Of a DNA stretch of 64,000 nt, positions 46,531-58,182 are shown piece after piece (within the stretch, counting starts at the first letter, position 1; every line of letters starts with the position of its first letter). The stretch lies in the NCBI GenBank assembly GCA_029448655.1, contig JACCLO010000004.1, positions 1,302,001 to 1,366,000 on the forward strand, written 5' to 3'. The notes beneath the pieces are model-generated. The model saw only the letters and a program-made list of their open reading frames with translations, had not been told where the DNA came from and did not search any database. Source of the stretch: Wolfiporia cocos. Taxonomy: Eukaryota; Basidiomycota; Agaricomycetes; Polyporales; Phaeolaceae. The position numbers and the translations under genes were made by a program.

Positions 46531-46646
46531 TGGTGGGCTGACTGGACGTGCAGGCAATGAGGGATTTGTCGGCCGACGTCGGCTCTACTGGTGTACAAGC
46601 CCATTGTACCCATTGGTTGACCGGCTGTTCCAGGGTACAGTGACTG

Positions 46647-47516
46647 TATGGTGTGTTCGTAGAGTCGGGATTCACACACTGGGTAAATACAATGATTGGA
46701 AGGGCAATGGCGCTGCCAATGGAGTTCAGTCATTGTAGTAGACTCGCAGACTGAGATACTGACGCAGGGGCGGTGAGGGTTGTAAGTGATGTTCTTGTAA
46801 GCATCCAGGTCAAAGGAAGGTCCACCGCTTATTGTTTCCTCGTTAAGTACAGACCATCTATGGCAGCCTACTGTGACAGGGACTGTCAGGCCAACCGGAT
46901 TAGAATGGTATGTCAATCGCGGCAAGGGCGGTGCCAGCATATCGCACATGAGTTATATGGTTCAAGAGTTGAAGAACGTCACTCTTACCAGACACAAGTA
47001 CCTCGCCTGCCATGTAGCCCCAGTATTAGCTTTTAGCACCCAGATGTAACTTCTGCACTATGAGCAATCATCCTCCTACTAACCTGCTGTTCACGCACCT
47101 GATCACCATCCATTAGCCGTGCCACGACTCGAACCATTGATGCCCTGGAAGAAGTCAATCTACAGCATGATGCAAGGAATGCAAATGCACCCACACCTGC
47201 GGAGTCTGGAAACATGAAGACTGGGAGGCTGAGCAGTGCCACCCTGACCACATTTTTGATGCCATGCCTCAGATGCGTAGAATGCATTATAGCATGGTGA
47301 ATCTTAGCTATGTGAATGCGTGCGCAGAGCATCCACGACAGGGACCACACTTCCATGATCACTGTTGACAGGCTTCACCACCGCGACCCTCCCTTGTGCG
47401 GATTGTGCCCCTTGCTTCTCGACAGCATTGCATATGTGAGGCCACTGGGGAGCCTTCCGCAGTACCCAACCTCTGCGAGATCCTCCCTCGCTTCGCTCGA
47501 TGTGAGGCTCACCGTG
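46647..47516 (-). pseudogene. Fragment of an unidentified multi-exon gene (left copy of a tandem duplication)
   Basis: From about 46957 this sequence matches 56141-56657. On the minus strand a short exon-like piece (MVRVVARLMDGDQ) ends at a donor-like site GTGCGTG, preceded by a GTGTGGGTGC...CCAG interval that could be an intron. The stretch 46660-46950 on the same strand is also open and protein-like (TVPVTVGCHRWSVLNEE) but not recognised. Element E interrupts the copy at 47517; its remainder continues at 55976-56140. Confidence 0.4.
47512..47516. repeat. Target-site duplication of E, left copy (CCGTG)
   Basis: The matching right pentamer is CCTTG (55976-55980). The paralogous empty site at 56658-56662 reads CCTCG, placing the junction exactly here with a mutated 5-bp duplication. 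Confidence 0.75.
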
Positions 47517-48228
47517 TGTTACGGGTTGAATACCCGTTCGTATATTCGAGTCGCAAATATAGATCGTTCTTCTGCACGTAGGCACTTAGCCATATGCAAG
47601 GCAAATGCTCGTTAGGTGCCTTCGGGTCCTAGGTGAACTTCCTAGGAGATCGTATAATATCCAATGCGCGTTAGAGGATATAATATGTTCGAGTGCGAGT
47701 CTAGTAGAATATAAGACTCGCCCAAGTCCAAGAAGTCACTGTGCACTTCGAGGACTTAGTCGTTTGGTTGCTCGAGCAAAAAATACTGAGCGTAGTTTCC
47801 TACATTTGAGAACGAGTATAAGACTTCTTGTTTGTACAACAAGGTCGAGCTGAAGGGCTTCGACCGTAAGTACATGAGTTTATATACTACGTTAGGTTTT
47901 CGGGGTCAAGTCCATCCCAGATGTCACTGATGCTATCTACGCTATAGTACCAAACATTTGATAGGTATGTAGTGGTATATCTGAAACGATAGATAGGAAT
48001 GATGATGGTGGTTGAACACCATCTATCAGCTAATGAATGATGAGAGGTAAAACGGTGGCAGAGTTGGATCTGCCAGAGATGAAACACGCTCTGTACACTA
48101 GTACAACTGGGGTTGCGCCCAGTAGAGGTCACGAGTGGCCAGGGGGGTTGGTTACGCAACAAGTCCCTGTATCGTATTCGCCCGGTGGTGAGTTCCGTCC
48201 ACGTTCAAAAATCGAAATAACCGTAACA
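47517..48228 (-). repeat. 3' LTR of E
   Basis: Ends TGTTACGG/CCGTAACA. It adjoins the polypurine tract AGAGGGGAGCTGA (48229-48241 on the minus strand). Confidence 0.93.
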
Positions 48229-48277
48229 TCAGCTCCCCTCTAAGCATTCGTCGTCCTCAACGAATTCTCCAAGCTCC

Positions 48278-49343
48278 CTCCTTCAGAGAGCCTCGGCGTC
48301 CTGTTTGTTGTAGATATCACCATTCCCGCTAAGGGATGGGGTCGTAGGAGTTCGCCATACGAAGTGTTGGCAGCATTCATTCTGTCAATGACCTGATTGA
48401 TTGAGCCCACAAGTTTGGCAAATGTAATCGGGACAGTCGAGGATCCAGTGACTAGTGGAGCCACATTGTCGACAGGGTTGTTCAGGCGAGGGCCTCGCTG
48501 GTACCCGTAGGGAAGGGATATCTCGGAGGTATTCGTTGTGTCGATACCTCCAGTGGTGTGCGGCTCGGTGGAGGTTTCGTGCTGCCCAGTGGGTAAGGAG
48601 GCGGTGTCTCGTTCGTGCTCCCTCGCACCTTGCTCAAACTCCTCGCGGGTAATACTCTGCACCGAAGGAGATCGTCGAATAGGTGGCGTGCTATTTGCTC
48701 TTCGCTGTCGCGCTGGGGTAGCCTGAGGGCTCATCAGGCGTGCAGGTGGTTCACGTCTCCCGTCGCTTCCCATACGAGGAATATGCGGTGTCGGGTCTCT
48801 AACTCCTGTTCGGCGGGCCCTCTGAGTCTCAGTAGGCAGTGGAAATAGTACTCGATCGCGTTCCATAAAATCAAACGGCCGTGCAACTCGGCGTCGTTCA
48901 TCGGTTGTGAAAAAGCGGGCGGGTCGTGGTATGTATTCAGGTCGATTGGGAGCAACGTGCTCTCGATCCTCAAAGTCATTGAGTGCGTGTTGTAATTGGG
49001 CCGTTGTAGTGGCAGCCAATCTGTCGATAAGTCGGTTGGTGAGTAGTTCAAGTCCCTCCCTCTGCGCTCTGATCTGCCCCTCCATTCGGACGAGGTCCTT
49101 GGTGATGTTCTGGTATGAGCTGTATATGTGGGTGAGATCCTGCACGATGTCGAAGAGGGCCGACCAGCCATCGGCTTGGCCAGCAAAGGGTCCCTCGGCC
49201 CTGTACCAGAGGAGGGCGTGTCTGATCTGTAGGTGTTGGGGGGAATACCTCCTTGGTGGCGTACCTCTCGGCCGCCCTTCTCGATGGTCTGCATCGCTGG
49301 GGGTCGTGGTGCGGCGGGGGAGCTGGTGGCGAGTCGTCGACAT
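48278..49343 (-). pseudogene. ORF3 of E (frameshifted before the knuckles)
   Basis: Starts at ATG 49341-49343 (MSTTRHQLPR) and aligns with ORF3 of B and C through the helix-prone and Arg/Pro-rich parts. A single-base loss within 48586-48596, compared with B, moves it into the pol-tail frame after TASLPT. The two-knuckle sequence is still present in the shifted frame (near 48360-48470), so the loss is recent relative to divergence from C. Confidence 0.65.
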
Positions 49344-52300
49344 ACTATTACTGTTCGGCTTTCGAGTGTCGGGGTTGTTCTGACTCGTGTTCTGTGGTAG
49401 CCTTTCATCAACTCTTTGGAATGCTCCAAATTCCCCTCGTCTTCCCATGAGTTGTCGGCCGGGGCATAGCCTTTCCATTTGACGAAGTACTGGTGCTTCT
49501 TTCCTCACCATCTGTCAGCCAAGATGGCCTCGACTTCGTACTCTTCCTGTCCCTTGATGATATCGGGTGGCGGCCATAGGTAATTGGGTCCGTGCACCCT
49601 CGTTTCTTTGAATGGTTTCAGTAAAGCGGCGTGGAAGACAGGATGGATCTTCCAGCTTGTCGGTAACTGTAGCCGATAGGTTGTGGGCCCCATCTTTTCT
49701 GCGATGGTGAAGGGTCCTTCTCTTTTCTGTGCTAGCTTGTTTGATTCATAGGGTATCGTCAGGTTCTTCGCATCAAGCCAGACCTTGTCCCCTTTCTCAA
49801 GCTTGGGGAGTTCTCGGAGGAAGCGTCCTGCCATCTTCTTCTGGGCTAATTCGTGCGCGACGAATGCCATCCTTCGCACCTCTTTGATCTTCTTGATCCT
49901 ATCGACTGCTGCCGGGACGTTTCCCACTCTGTCGTAGTCTGGGAATCCTCTCGGAACATATCCTAGGATTGTTACGAGTGGTGCGAGCCGGTTTTCGGTT
50001 CGTCTGGTGTTGTGCGCGAATTCTATGTCAGGTAGTCGTTGTACCCATTGGAAAGGGTCGTTCATGCAATAGATACGAAGGTATACTTCGATCTGTTGGT
50101 TCATCCTTTCCGTTTGTCTGTCTGTCTGTGAATGGTACGCCGTACTCATTGCGGATTCCGTTCCCTGCAGCCTGCATAATTCTTTGAAGAGCTTCGATGC
50201 AAACTGCAGCCCTCTGTCTGAAATGATCTTTCGGGGAATGCCATATTGTGAGTAGATTTTTCGATGGAATATTTCTGCCGCCCCTTCGCTTGTAATCGTT
50301 TTGTCACATGGGGTGAGAGAGACCGCCTTGGATAGGCCATGGTCGACGATCACCATCATTGAATCATATTTTCCGACTTTTGGCAGATCTGTGACAAAAT
50401 CGACCAAGCATTGTGAAAAGGGGAGGGCGTCTTCTCGCGTTGGTATTGGTTGTAACGGGGGTTTTATCGGGTTCCGATCAGGTTTCATCTGTTGACAGAT
50501 TGCACACCCCCGAAAATATTCCGCTATCATTGTTCCCATGTTGGGCCACCAGAAATGGGCCTTGACCTTTATTGTCGTTCCCCAGATCCCAGGGTGTCCA
50601 GCTGGGATCGAATCGTGGTATTTTGAGATGACGTCCCATCGGAGGTCTTCGTCTTTTGGCACATACATCCTGCCTTTGTAGAGCAGTACCCCTTCTGTTT
50701 GCTGCCAGTCGTCCGCCATGGTTCCTGAGGGGAATCCGTTCTTGTTTTCCAGGGCGCGGATTGCCTGTTCCGCAGATTCATCTCGATCTTCAGTGCTTTT
50801 AATTCGATCAATGATCGGGATCTGAATCGCATGGATTACGAGTTCGTCTGGAATCATGGTTATTCCCTCGTTGTCTTCTTCTCCTTCGTTAAGGTGATAC
50901 AACCTGGAAAGTGTATCGGCCATGACCAGTTTCTTTCCAGGGATGTGCTGTAGTTTCAGGTCGAATTGCGAAAGGAACAGATGCCATCTCGCTTGTCGCC
51001 GATTTAGGCGCTGTGGGCTTCTCCAATACGTCAGGTTCTGATGATCACTTCGGAACAAGATCCGATGCGGTGCTCCTTCTAGCAAGTGTCGCCATTCTTC
51101 TAGTGCGTGGACTATTCCGATTAGTTCGCGATCGCAGATTTCGTAGTTCTGCTCTGCTGGTGTCAGGGATTGTGAGAGATATTCCACCAGTCATTCACGC
51201 CCTGTTTCATCTGTTTGTTTCAGCACTGCTCCTGTGGCGTACTGGAATGCATCTGTTTCAAGGATGAATGGTTTTTCCTTGTCCGGCGTCCCTAGTATTG
51301 GTGCTGTTGTAAATGCCTTCTTCATGAAGTTGAATGCCTTTTGTTCTTTATCCGTCCATTGGAACCCTGTTCCTGTGACCGCTTTCGTGAGGTCTACCAG
51401 TGGTCGTGCATGCGTCAAGTAGTGATCTATGAATTTCCGGTAGAAGTTTGCAAATCCTAAGAAGGATCTGACTTCTTTAAGATTCCAGGGTGTCGGCCAC
51501 TCTTCGATTCCTTTGAGTTTTGCCAGGTCCATCTGGATATTTCCTGGGGTGATGACCAGCCCCAGAAATTCGACCCTTTCGACGCCAAATGCGCATTTTT
51601 CTAATTTCACAAAGAGGTGGTTATCTGCTAATTTCTGGAGAATCCGTCGTTCCCGTTCCTTGTGCGTTTTCTCGTTGGCTGAGAAAATGAGGATGTCGTC
51701 CATGTAGACAAGCACCCATCCTTCGAGGATTTCTTCTTTTAGGATTTCATTCATCATTGCTTGGAAGGTCGCTGGTGCGTTGCATAGCCCGAAGAACATG
51801 ACCGTGGGTTCATATAATCCTCGGTTTGTTTTGAAGGCTGCCTTCCATTCGTCTCCTGCTTTGATTCGAACGTTATTGTACCCTGCTCTAAGGTCCATCT
51901 TTGTGAAGATTCTCGCCCCTTTTAGCTTTTCTAGGAGCTCTGATATGAGCGGTAGGGGGTAGAAATTCTTTATCGTCCATTCGTTCAGGTAGTGATAATC
52001 TTGACACGGGCGTAGGCCGTTGTCCTTCTTTGGGACGAAAAAGAAGGGTGATGCCATCGGGGATTTCGAAGGGACTATGAATTCCTTGGCTAGGTTCTCT
52101 TTCAGGAATTCATCCATTGCCTGTTGTTCCTTTGGAGATAGCGCATAGACTTTGCAGTCCTTTGGCACGAAGTCGGGTTTTAATTCAATCGCGTGATCCC
52201 ATGGTCTCGACGGAGGGAACGCCGTTGCGGCTTCCTTGCTGAACACCTTGGCGAAGTCTAACAGGTGTTTTGGGACCATCTCCTCGATCGTTTTTTCTGG

Positions 52301-53390
52301 TTCTGGAGTTTTCTGTGCAAATTCTTGGGATTTCGTTAATGCTTTCCTGACGGCATTGATGATCTGCATCTTCGTCCGGAATTTCCTTTTTGTTTCTCCC
52401 TTTCTTCCTATGATTTTAGGGTTATCCTTTGCAAAGCGTCGAATCGCTTCGTACTCTTCGGAAGTATAGAGCCGTTGTGCCGTCTCTTCTGGCAGGTCTG
52501 TGGACCTGAAGCCTTTTTCTCCCCACTCCGTTTCGTCAAGGGTTTCAACCTTTACAATGTCGGGGGTTAGGTGTCATTCGAATATTATCTGGGCTATCCG
52601 CATGCCCGGGATAATCCTATGTGCTTTATCTGAATAGTTGAAGATAATAGCTCCAACGTATCCTCGGTAGTCTGAGTCTATGACTCCGGCTTGTACTACC
52701 AACCTGTGTCTGAGGGTGTTGCCCGATCGTCCGGCCAACCTCCCATATGATCCTTTTGGGATCCTCATCTTTACTCCTGTGGAGATAAGTTTCCATCCTC
52801 CTGCGGGGATTTCGGCTTCTTCTGTGGCATAAAGGTCGTATCCCGCAGCTTCTTGGGTTCCCCACGTTGGGACCTTTCCTTCTGGGGCAATTACCATTTC
52901 TACCGTATCCATTCGGATCGTGGTTTCTGGTTTTCTTTCTTCTGCCCCTAGTACCGATCGTACGTCAACTGTTTGGTCCTTCCAGTCAATTGTGGGGTTT
53001 TCATCTTTTAGCCATCCATATCCTAGAATCATATTCTCTGTGCCAATTGATCCTACCAGGAATCGGACCTTTCGCGTTTTCTGGGTTTTTGGATATCGTA
53101 GTAGTATTGTGGCTTCTCGATCTATTCGCCCATCTTTATTTTCTGTTCCGTCAACGTTTTTGACGATGATTGGGTTCTTCAAGGGTTGTGTGGGCACCTT
53201 GTATTTTTCTACTACTCTGCTGTGGATCAGGTTTGACATTGCTCCTGAGTCGATTAATGCATTGCATTTCACGGGTTTTGCCAGCGTCATGATTACCGGG
53301 ATGAAGAGGGATCAATTCTTCTCGAACGAGGTAATTACATGTGCTGCTTTCTCGGAGGGCAAGACCGTGGGCTTCCCTCCTAGGCAAAAT
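48734..53390 (-). pseudogene. pol: Pol of element E with three or more stops
   Basis: The protease keeps LIDSGAMSN. The dUTPase has AAGYDLYATE and GVIDSDYRGY, with Asp-to-Tyr in the last motif position. RT keeps YMDDILIF; RNase H, integrase (SDRGLQF, where the others have SDRGPQF; then QTDRQTER) and chromodomain follow. TGA stops lie at 52574-52576 (end of dUTPase motif 4), 51191-51193 (RNase H) and 49505-49507 (chromodomain). The frame upstream of the first stop and between stops aligns with C and F without shifts. The post-chromodomain tail stops at 48734, whereas C's runs on, another sign that this tail is not the selected frame. Confidence 0.9.
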
Positions 53391-55221
53391 CCTGTTCTTC
53401 GACAAGCTGAGCTAGGAGCTCGGGGTTCTTGGCTTTTAAGGCCCTGATCGCAATGACCGCTCGGTCCGCGGTGATGTATTCGGTCTCTTCTTCAGAGACT
53501 TCCTCGATGCGAGCTTCTTGCTCGGCTTCTTCTTCTTCGGTCTTTCGAGTAGTCCACCTGGGGCGTGCTGATTTCTTTGGTTTCTTTGGGCAGTCTCTCG
53601 ACATGTGCCCCGGCTGATGGCAAGTGAAACATTTGCCCTTCTTGATGTGATCATCCCTTTCCTGGGTGGTCATTCGGTCTACATCCATGGCATTTGGATC
53701 TTTCGGTGTCGTTGTCTGTGGAGCGCTAGTGCGTCCGTTGTTTTGGTTTGGGGCTTGCCAAGCCTTCTTCTTGACGAACGTCTTGTCGCGTTTCAAGAAG
53801 ATCTTGTATGTGTTTTCGTAGTATGATGCCGCAGCCTGCCATTCGTCAATGGTTGCTGGCAGCGGTCGTATACCGATGATGTATTGGGTCGTGTGTTCGG
53901 GTAACCCTTTCTCGAATAGGTTTATGAGCAGCGCGTTTCCGTCCGCGCTGTATCAATCGTACTGGGCCTTCCCGGCCACGTTATTGAATTCGGTGATATA
54001 ATCATCGATGTCCTTTCTGTCCTGGGCCGTGTCTAGGAGTTTCTTCCGTGCCTTCTGTACTTCTTCAACTGCTCCAAAGGCTTTTTGGAAGTCCGCACTA
54101 AACTGTGCAAGACTAGGCGGGAAGAATCGTTTTGTTACAGGGTTCGTATAGACCCGGTGATAGTTTTGTTTCCATTGGCCCGTTCTCCCCTTGTTCGAAA
54201 TATAAGAGAGGATAAAGATCACTCTCTGGATGTCATTTTGGAACGACGTTTCGTACATCGTAAACCAGGAATTGCACTGGTCTATGAAGTTCTGCATGTC
54301 AGATCTTTCCCCGTCGAATACATCCGGAGGGTTGATCTTTATCATCGGGGGTCGGTAATACGGGTTCGGCGCCAGAGGTTGAGGTTGCGGCGCATTCGGT
54401 GGGGGTGGCCCTCCTGGGGGTCTTCCTCCTCCCGGGTATCCTCCACCCAGGTTTCCTGGGTTTCCTCCGGGGTTCCCTGGATGTCCTCCAGGGTTTCCTC
54501 CTCCGGGGTTCGTGGGGGTTCCTCCTCCGAATCCTCCAGGAGGGGGGGCATTTCCTCCTCCGAGTCCGAAGTTTCCTCCCAGTCCCTCTCTGCCTGTACT
54601 TGCGGAGGTTCGTCCAAATAGGCCTGAAGGCCATGCTCCTGGGTTTGTCATTCCCATTCCTCCGCCTGAGCTAGTCCAAGGCGGATTTCCTCCGCTACCC
54701 ATTCCGGGTGCGTTCTGTGGGGGGTTTCCAAAGAGGTCTGTTCCTCCAGCCATAGGCCCAATCCCACTCTGCGCAAAAGCAGATACAAATCCTGGAGGGT
54801 CCTGTCCTCCGGTCTGGCTGTTATCTGTTCCTGTAAAGCTTCCAGGATTTCTCCCATCATCTCCGATGCGCTCAATTCCTGCCATTCCTGTGGCACCCGA
54901 AGGCTGATTCATATTTCCATCGGCATCGGAGGTTCTGTTGATGGTTTCGTCTTCTGTCAATGTCGTTGTTGACATCGGAGGGATTTCTCCGAATCATTTA
55001 AATGCTTCGCGCGTTATTTCCCAAGCGGTCGTTCCTGCGGAGGGGTATACTTGTACCCACTTTGATGCCCTATCTTCTCTGGGGATGACAACAATTCCTC
55101 CGCGGTTACGGAAGGCTCCAATGGTGTCAGTCCACTCGTATCGGTTGAGTCTGTAGACTCCCTGAATGTCCTCGGGCAAGAGTTCAATCAGTCGTGCTGG
55201 GAATTCTGGTCCAAATATCAT
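53380..55221 (-). pseudogene. gag: Gag of element E with two TGA stops
   Basis: Aligned with C and F Gag throughout: N-terminal domain, Gly/Pro-rich linker (about 54400-54600), capsid region, and knuckle CFTCHQPGHMSRDC near 53620. Stops at 54994-54996 and 53953-53955 replace CGA codons. The ATG at 55219-55221 matches the start in C; an in-frame ATG also lies 15 bases upstream (55236). Confidence 0.9.
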
Positions 55222-55255
55222 GTGCCCTTGCACCATGGTAGGTGAGGGTGTGATA

Positions 55256-55266
55256 AGCTCAACCTT
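55256..55266 (-). promoter_or_regulatory. Primer-binding site of E
   Basis: AAGGTTGAGCT on the minus strand, one base from the LTR. It differs from the family site by one C-to-T change. Pairing with AGCTCGACCTT in the LTR would be kept as a G-U wobble. Confidence 0.55.
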
Positions 55267-55267
55267 C

Positions 55268-55975
55268 TGTTACGGGTTGAATACCTGTTCGTATATTCGA
55301 GTAATATAGATCGTTCTTCTGCATGTAGACACTTAGCCATATGCAAGGCAAATGCTCGTTAGATGCCTTCGGGTCCTAGGTGAACTTCCTAGGAGATCGT
55401 ATAATATCCAATACGCGTTAGAGAATATAATCTGTTCGAGTGTGAGTCTAGTAGAATATAAGACTCGCCTAAGTCCAAGAAGTCACTGTGCACTTCGAGG
55501 ACTTAGTCGTTTGGTTGCTCAAGCAAAAAATACTGAGCGTAGTTTCCTACATTTGAGAACGAGTATAAGACTTCTTGTTTGTACAACAAGGTCGAGCTGA
55601 AGGGCTTCGACCGTAAGTACATGAGTTTATATACTACGTTAGGTTTTCGGGGTCAAGTCCATCCCAGATGTCACTGATGCTATCTACGCTATAGTACCAA
55701 ACATTTGATAGGTATGTAGTGGTATATCTGAAACGATAGATAGGAATGATGATGGTGGTTGAACACCATCTATCAGCTAATGAATGATGAGAGGTAAAAC
55801 GGTGGCAGAGTTGGATCTGCCAGAGATGAAACACGCTCTGTACACTAGTACAACTGGGGTTGTGCCCAGTAGAGGTCACGAGTGGCCAGGGGGGTTGGTT
55901 ACGCAACAAGTCCCTGTATCGTATTCGCCCGGTGGTGAGTTCCGTCCACGTTCAAAAATCGAAATAACCGTAACA
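55268..55975 (-). repeat. 5' LTR of E
   Basis: A 708-bp LTR with ends TGTTACGG/CCGTAACA, followed by CCTTG and the rest of the interrupted duplicated segment. Confidence 0.93.
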
Positions 55976-56140
55976 CCTTGGAGGGCGTCACGCTGCCTGT
56001 CCACAGCGTACCCTGAGTCTTGGTGACGCGCAGCTGAATGGTGGCGTCTGCGTCATCAGAGATAAATGGCCCTGGGGGAACGCAGAGCCAAGAGAGAGTG
56101 ACGTGGGGATACCACAGGCACACGTGTGACTCCTCGTTAC
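55976..56140 (-). pseudogene. Right remainder of the segment interrupted by E
   Basis: Matches 56658-56815 with scattered differences. Together with 46957-47516 it makes one complete repeat unit of about 720 bp, immediately followed by the second unit. Confidence 0.75.
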
Positions 56141-57090
56141 AGTGGTTCAAGAGTTGAAGTACGTCACTCTTACCAGACGCGAGTACTTCGCCCGCCATGT
56201 AGCTCCAGTATTAGCTTCTAGCACCCAGATGTAACTTCTGCACTATGAGCAATCATCCTTCTACTAACTTGCTCTTTACGCACCTGATCACCATCCACTG
56301 GCCATGCTATGACTCGAACCATTAACGCCCTGGAAGAGGTCAATCTATGGCATGATGCAAGGAATGCAAATGCACATGCACCTGCGGAGTCTGGAGACAT
56401 GAAGACCAGGAGGCTGAGCAGCACCACCTCGACCACATTTTTGATGCCATGCCTCAGATGCGTAGAATGCATTATAGCATGGTGAACATTAGCATGTGAA
56501 TGCGTGCGCAGAGCATTCACGACAGGGACCACGCTTCCGACTGTCAATGGGCTTTGCCAGCGTGACTCTCCCATATGTGAGGCCGCTGGGGAGCTTTCCG
56601 CTGTACCTGACCTCTGTGAGACCCTCCCTCGCTTCGCTCGATGTGAGGTTCACCTCGGAGGGCGTCACGTTGCCTGTCCACAGTGTACCCTGAGTCTCGG
56701 TGATGCACAGCTGAATGGTGGCATCTGCATCATCAGACATAAATGGTCCTGGGGGGATGCCGGGCCAGAGGGAAGATGCGGGGATACCAGAGGCGCATGT
56801 GTGACTCCTCGTATTGGGTGTACGTCCGCTCTGCAATTTGCAGTGTGTGGCGCATCTCCTGTGCCATCTTGGAGACACTAAGATCAGCTACGCGGAAGTG
56901 CATGCAATGTATCGAACGTATACCTGTAGCAGTGCAATCATGACAAGGCTGCCGTCAAGTACCTGATTGGGTACAGCAGCATATCGTCCCAGCCAGTGCT
57001 ACTCCATATCCATCTCGTCGAATATACGACCAAACTGCTCTCACGTCTCGTTGCACGACCTGATGAGTGTCTGATCGGCCACCCACAGTG
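56141..57090 (-). pseudogene. Unidentified multi-exon gene, second repeat unit and upstream part
   Basis: The minus strand is protein-like but unrecognised. Upstream (56880-57090) it reads TLWVADQTLIRSCNE and WLGRYAAVPNQVLDGSLVM with two in-frame stops. A 130-codon frame (56489-56878) includes PSSLWPGIPPGPF-like and SDDADATIQLCITETQG segments. A probable short exon ending at donor GTGCGTAAAG (near 56280) follows an intron-like GTGCATGTGC...TTCCAG interval. No domain can be named. The tandem duplication, the stops and E in the sister unit all argue for a dead gene. Confidence 0.4.
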
Positions 57091-57091
57091 T

Positions 57092-57210
57092 GAGGGACTT
57101 CAGTCAATTATCTTAATCTGCCAACTGACCTTCACTTAAGAAATCGCAGTTGCGAGCTAGGTTTGCACGCAGATTAATCTGCTAGCTGCGGCAGATTAAT
57201 CTACTGTGAC
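57092..57210. mobile_element. Second copy of the 105-bp MITE (opposite orientation, right end altered)
   Basis: From GAGGGACTTCAGTC through AAATCGCAGTTGCGAGCTAG it matches the complement of 37820-37924. The right part contains CAGATTAATCTG units instead of the expected arm, so this end is rearranged. Confidence 0.7.
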
Positions 57211-57217
57211 AATAAAA

Positions 57218-57305
57218 TGGTACAGCCAGGATTCGAACCAAGGACCTTAGCACAGATGAGAATAACAGCATCGCACCATATGTTATCCAACTGAGCTACA
57301 GTGCA
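57218..57305 (-). tRNA. tRNA-like sequence, probably degenerate
   Basis: The minus strand has an A box (TAGCTCAGTTGG) and a B box (GGTTCGAATCC) at tRNA spacing, with room for a short intron (88 bp). The acceptor pairing (TGCACTG with CTGTACC) has three imperfect positions, the T stem has a T-T mismatch, and the D stem does not close. I cannot place an anticodon. It may be a tRNA pseudogene or a tRNA-derived repeat. A covariance-model scan would decide. Confidence 0.4.
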
Positions 57306-57428
57306 ACTAGTGTCTGCCCCATTTTAAGCAATATATAGAGTATTTTGTAAACTTCGTTTTCGCAGTTTAATATCTTCCATAACACAAATACAAATGAATC
57401 TGCCTCTAAAGACCTGTGATTCCAGTGT

Positions 57429-58136
57429 TGTTACGGTTGTTTTGATTTTTTGAATATCGTCAGAACTCACCACTGGGCGAATACGATACAGGGACTTGTT
57501 GCGCAACCAACTCCCCTGGCTACTCGTGACTCTACTGGGCGCATCCCCAGTTGTACTAGTCTATAGGGCACGTTTCATCTTTGGCAGACCCAACTCTGCC
57601 ACCGTTTCATGTTCATCGTTTGTTAGCTGATAGATAGCGTTCAACCGCCATCATTCTTATCTATCGTCTCAGGTATATCACTACATACCTATCAAACGTT
57701 TGGTACTATAGCATAGATAGTATCGGTGACATCTGGGACAGACTTGACCCCTGAAACCCAACGTGGTATATAAACTAATGTACTTACTGTCGAGGCTCTT
57801 CAGCTCGACCTTGTTGTATAAACAAGAAGTCTTATACTCGTTCTCAAACGTAGGAAACTACGCTCAGTATTTCTCACTCGAGCAACCAAACGACTAAGTC
57901 CTCAAAGTGCACACTGACTTCTCGGACTTAGGCGAGTCTTATATTCTATTCGACTCGCACTTGAACAGATTATATCCTCTAACGTGTATTGGATATTAAC
58001 CGATCTCCTAAGGACTTCACTTAGGACCCGAAGGCATCTAACGAGTATTTGCCTTGCATACGGCGACGAGCCTATGTGCAGAAGAACGATCTATATTCGC
58101 GACTCGAATATACGAACGGGTATTCGACCCGTAACA
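57429..58136 (+). repeat. 5' LTR of element F
   Basis: A 708-bp LTR with ends TGTTACGG/CCGTAACA. TATATAAA at 57767-57774 lies 35 nt upstream of AGCTCGACCTT (57802-57812). The left flank is AGTGT; the partner LTR lies beyond the window. Confidence 0.93.
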
Positions 58137-58137
58137 G

Positions 58138-58148
58138 AAGGTCGAGCT
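58138..58148 (+). promoter_or_regulatory. Primer-binding site of F
   Basis: AAGGTCGAGCT lies one base after the LTR and is perfectly complementary to 57802-57812, as in A and C. Confidence 0.65.
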
Positions 58149-58182
58149 TATCACACCCTCACCTATCACGGTGCAAGGGCCC

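Larger units (their letters stand above)
44862..46646. mobile_element. Fold-back element with inverted arrays of an 86-bp repeat
   Basis: The outer arms (44862-44990 and 46510-46646) are inverted copies beginning CAGTCACYGTACC, and include the complement of TTGTCGGCCGACGTCGGCTC. Inside each arm lies an array of the 86-bp unit. The core (about 45600-46230) is unrelated and includes GACCCTTAC-type short repeats. No transposase or clear target duplication is seen. Confidence 0.82.
47517..55975 (-). mobile_element. Full-length but decayed chromovirus E
   Basis: Two LTRs (712 and 708 bp), primer site, gag, pol, ORF3 and polypurine tract, in the same order as C but on the minus strand, 8459 bp. 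At least five in-frame stops and one frameshift make it inactive. Its LTRs differ by substitutions and a small deletion (near 55303), so it is older than C. Confidence 0.94.

Noticed and set aside
47512..55980. E as a recombinant lacking target duplication (CCGTG against CCTTG)
   Set aside because: The empty paralogous site at 56658 shows that the two pentamers occupy the same five positions, so they are a mutated duplication.
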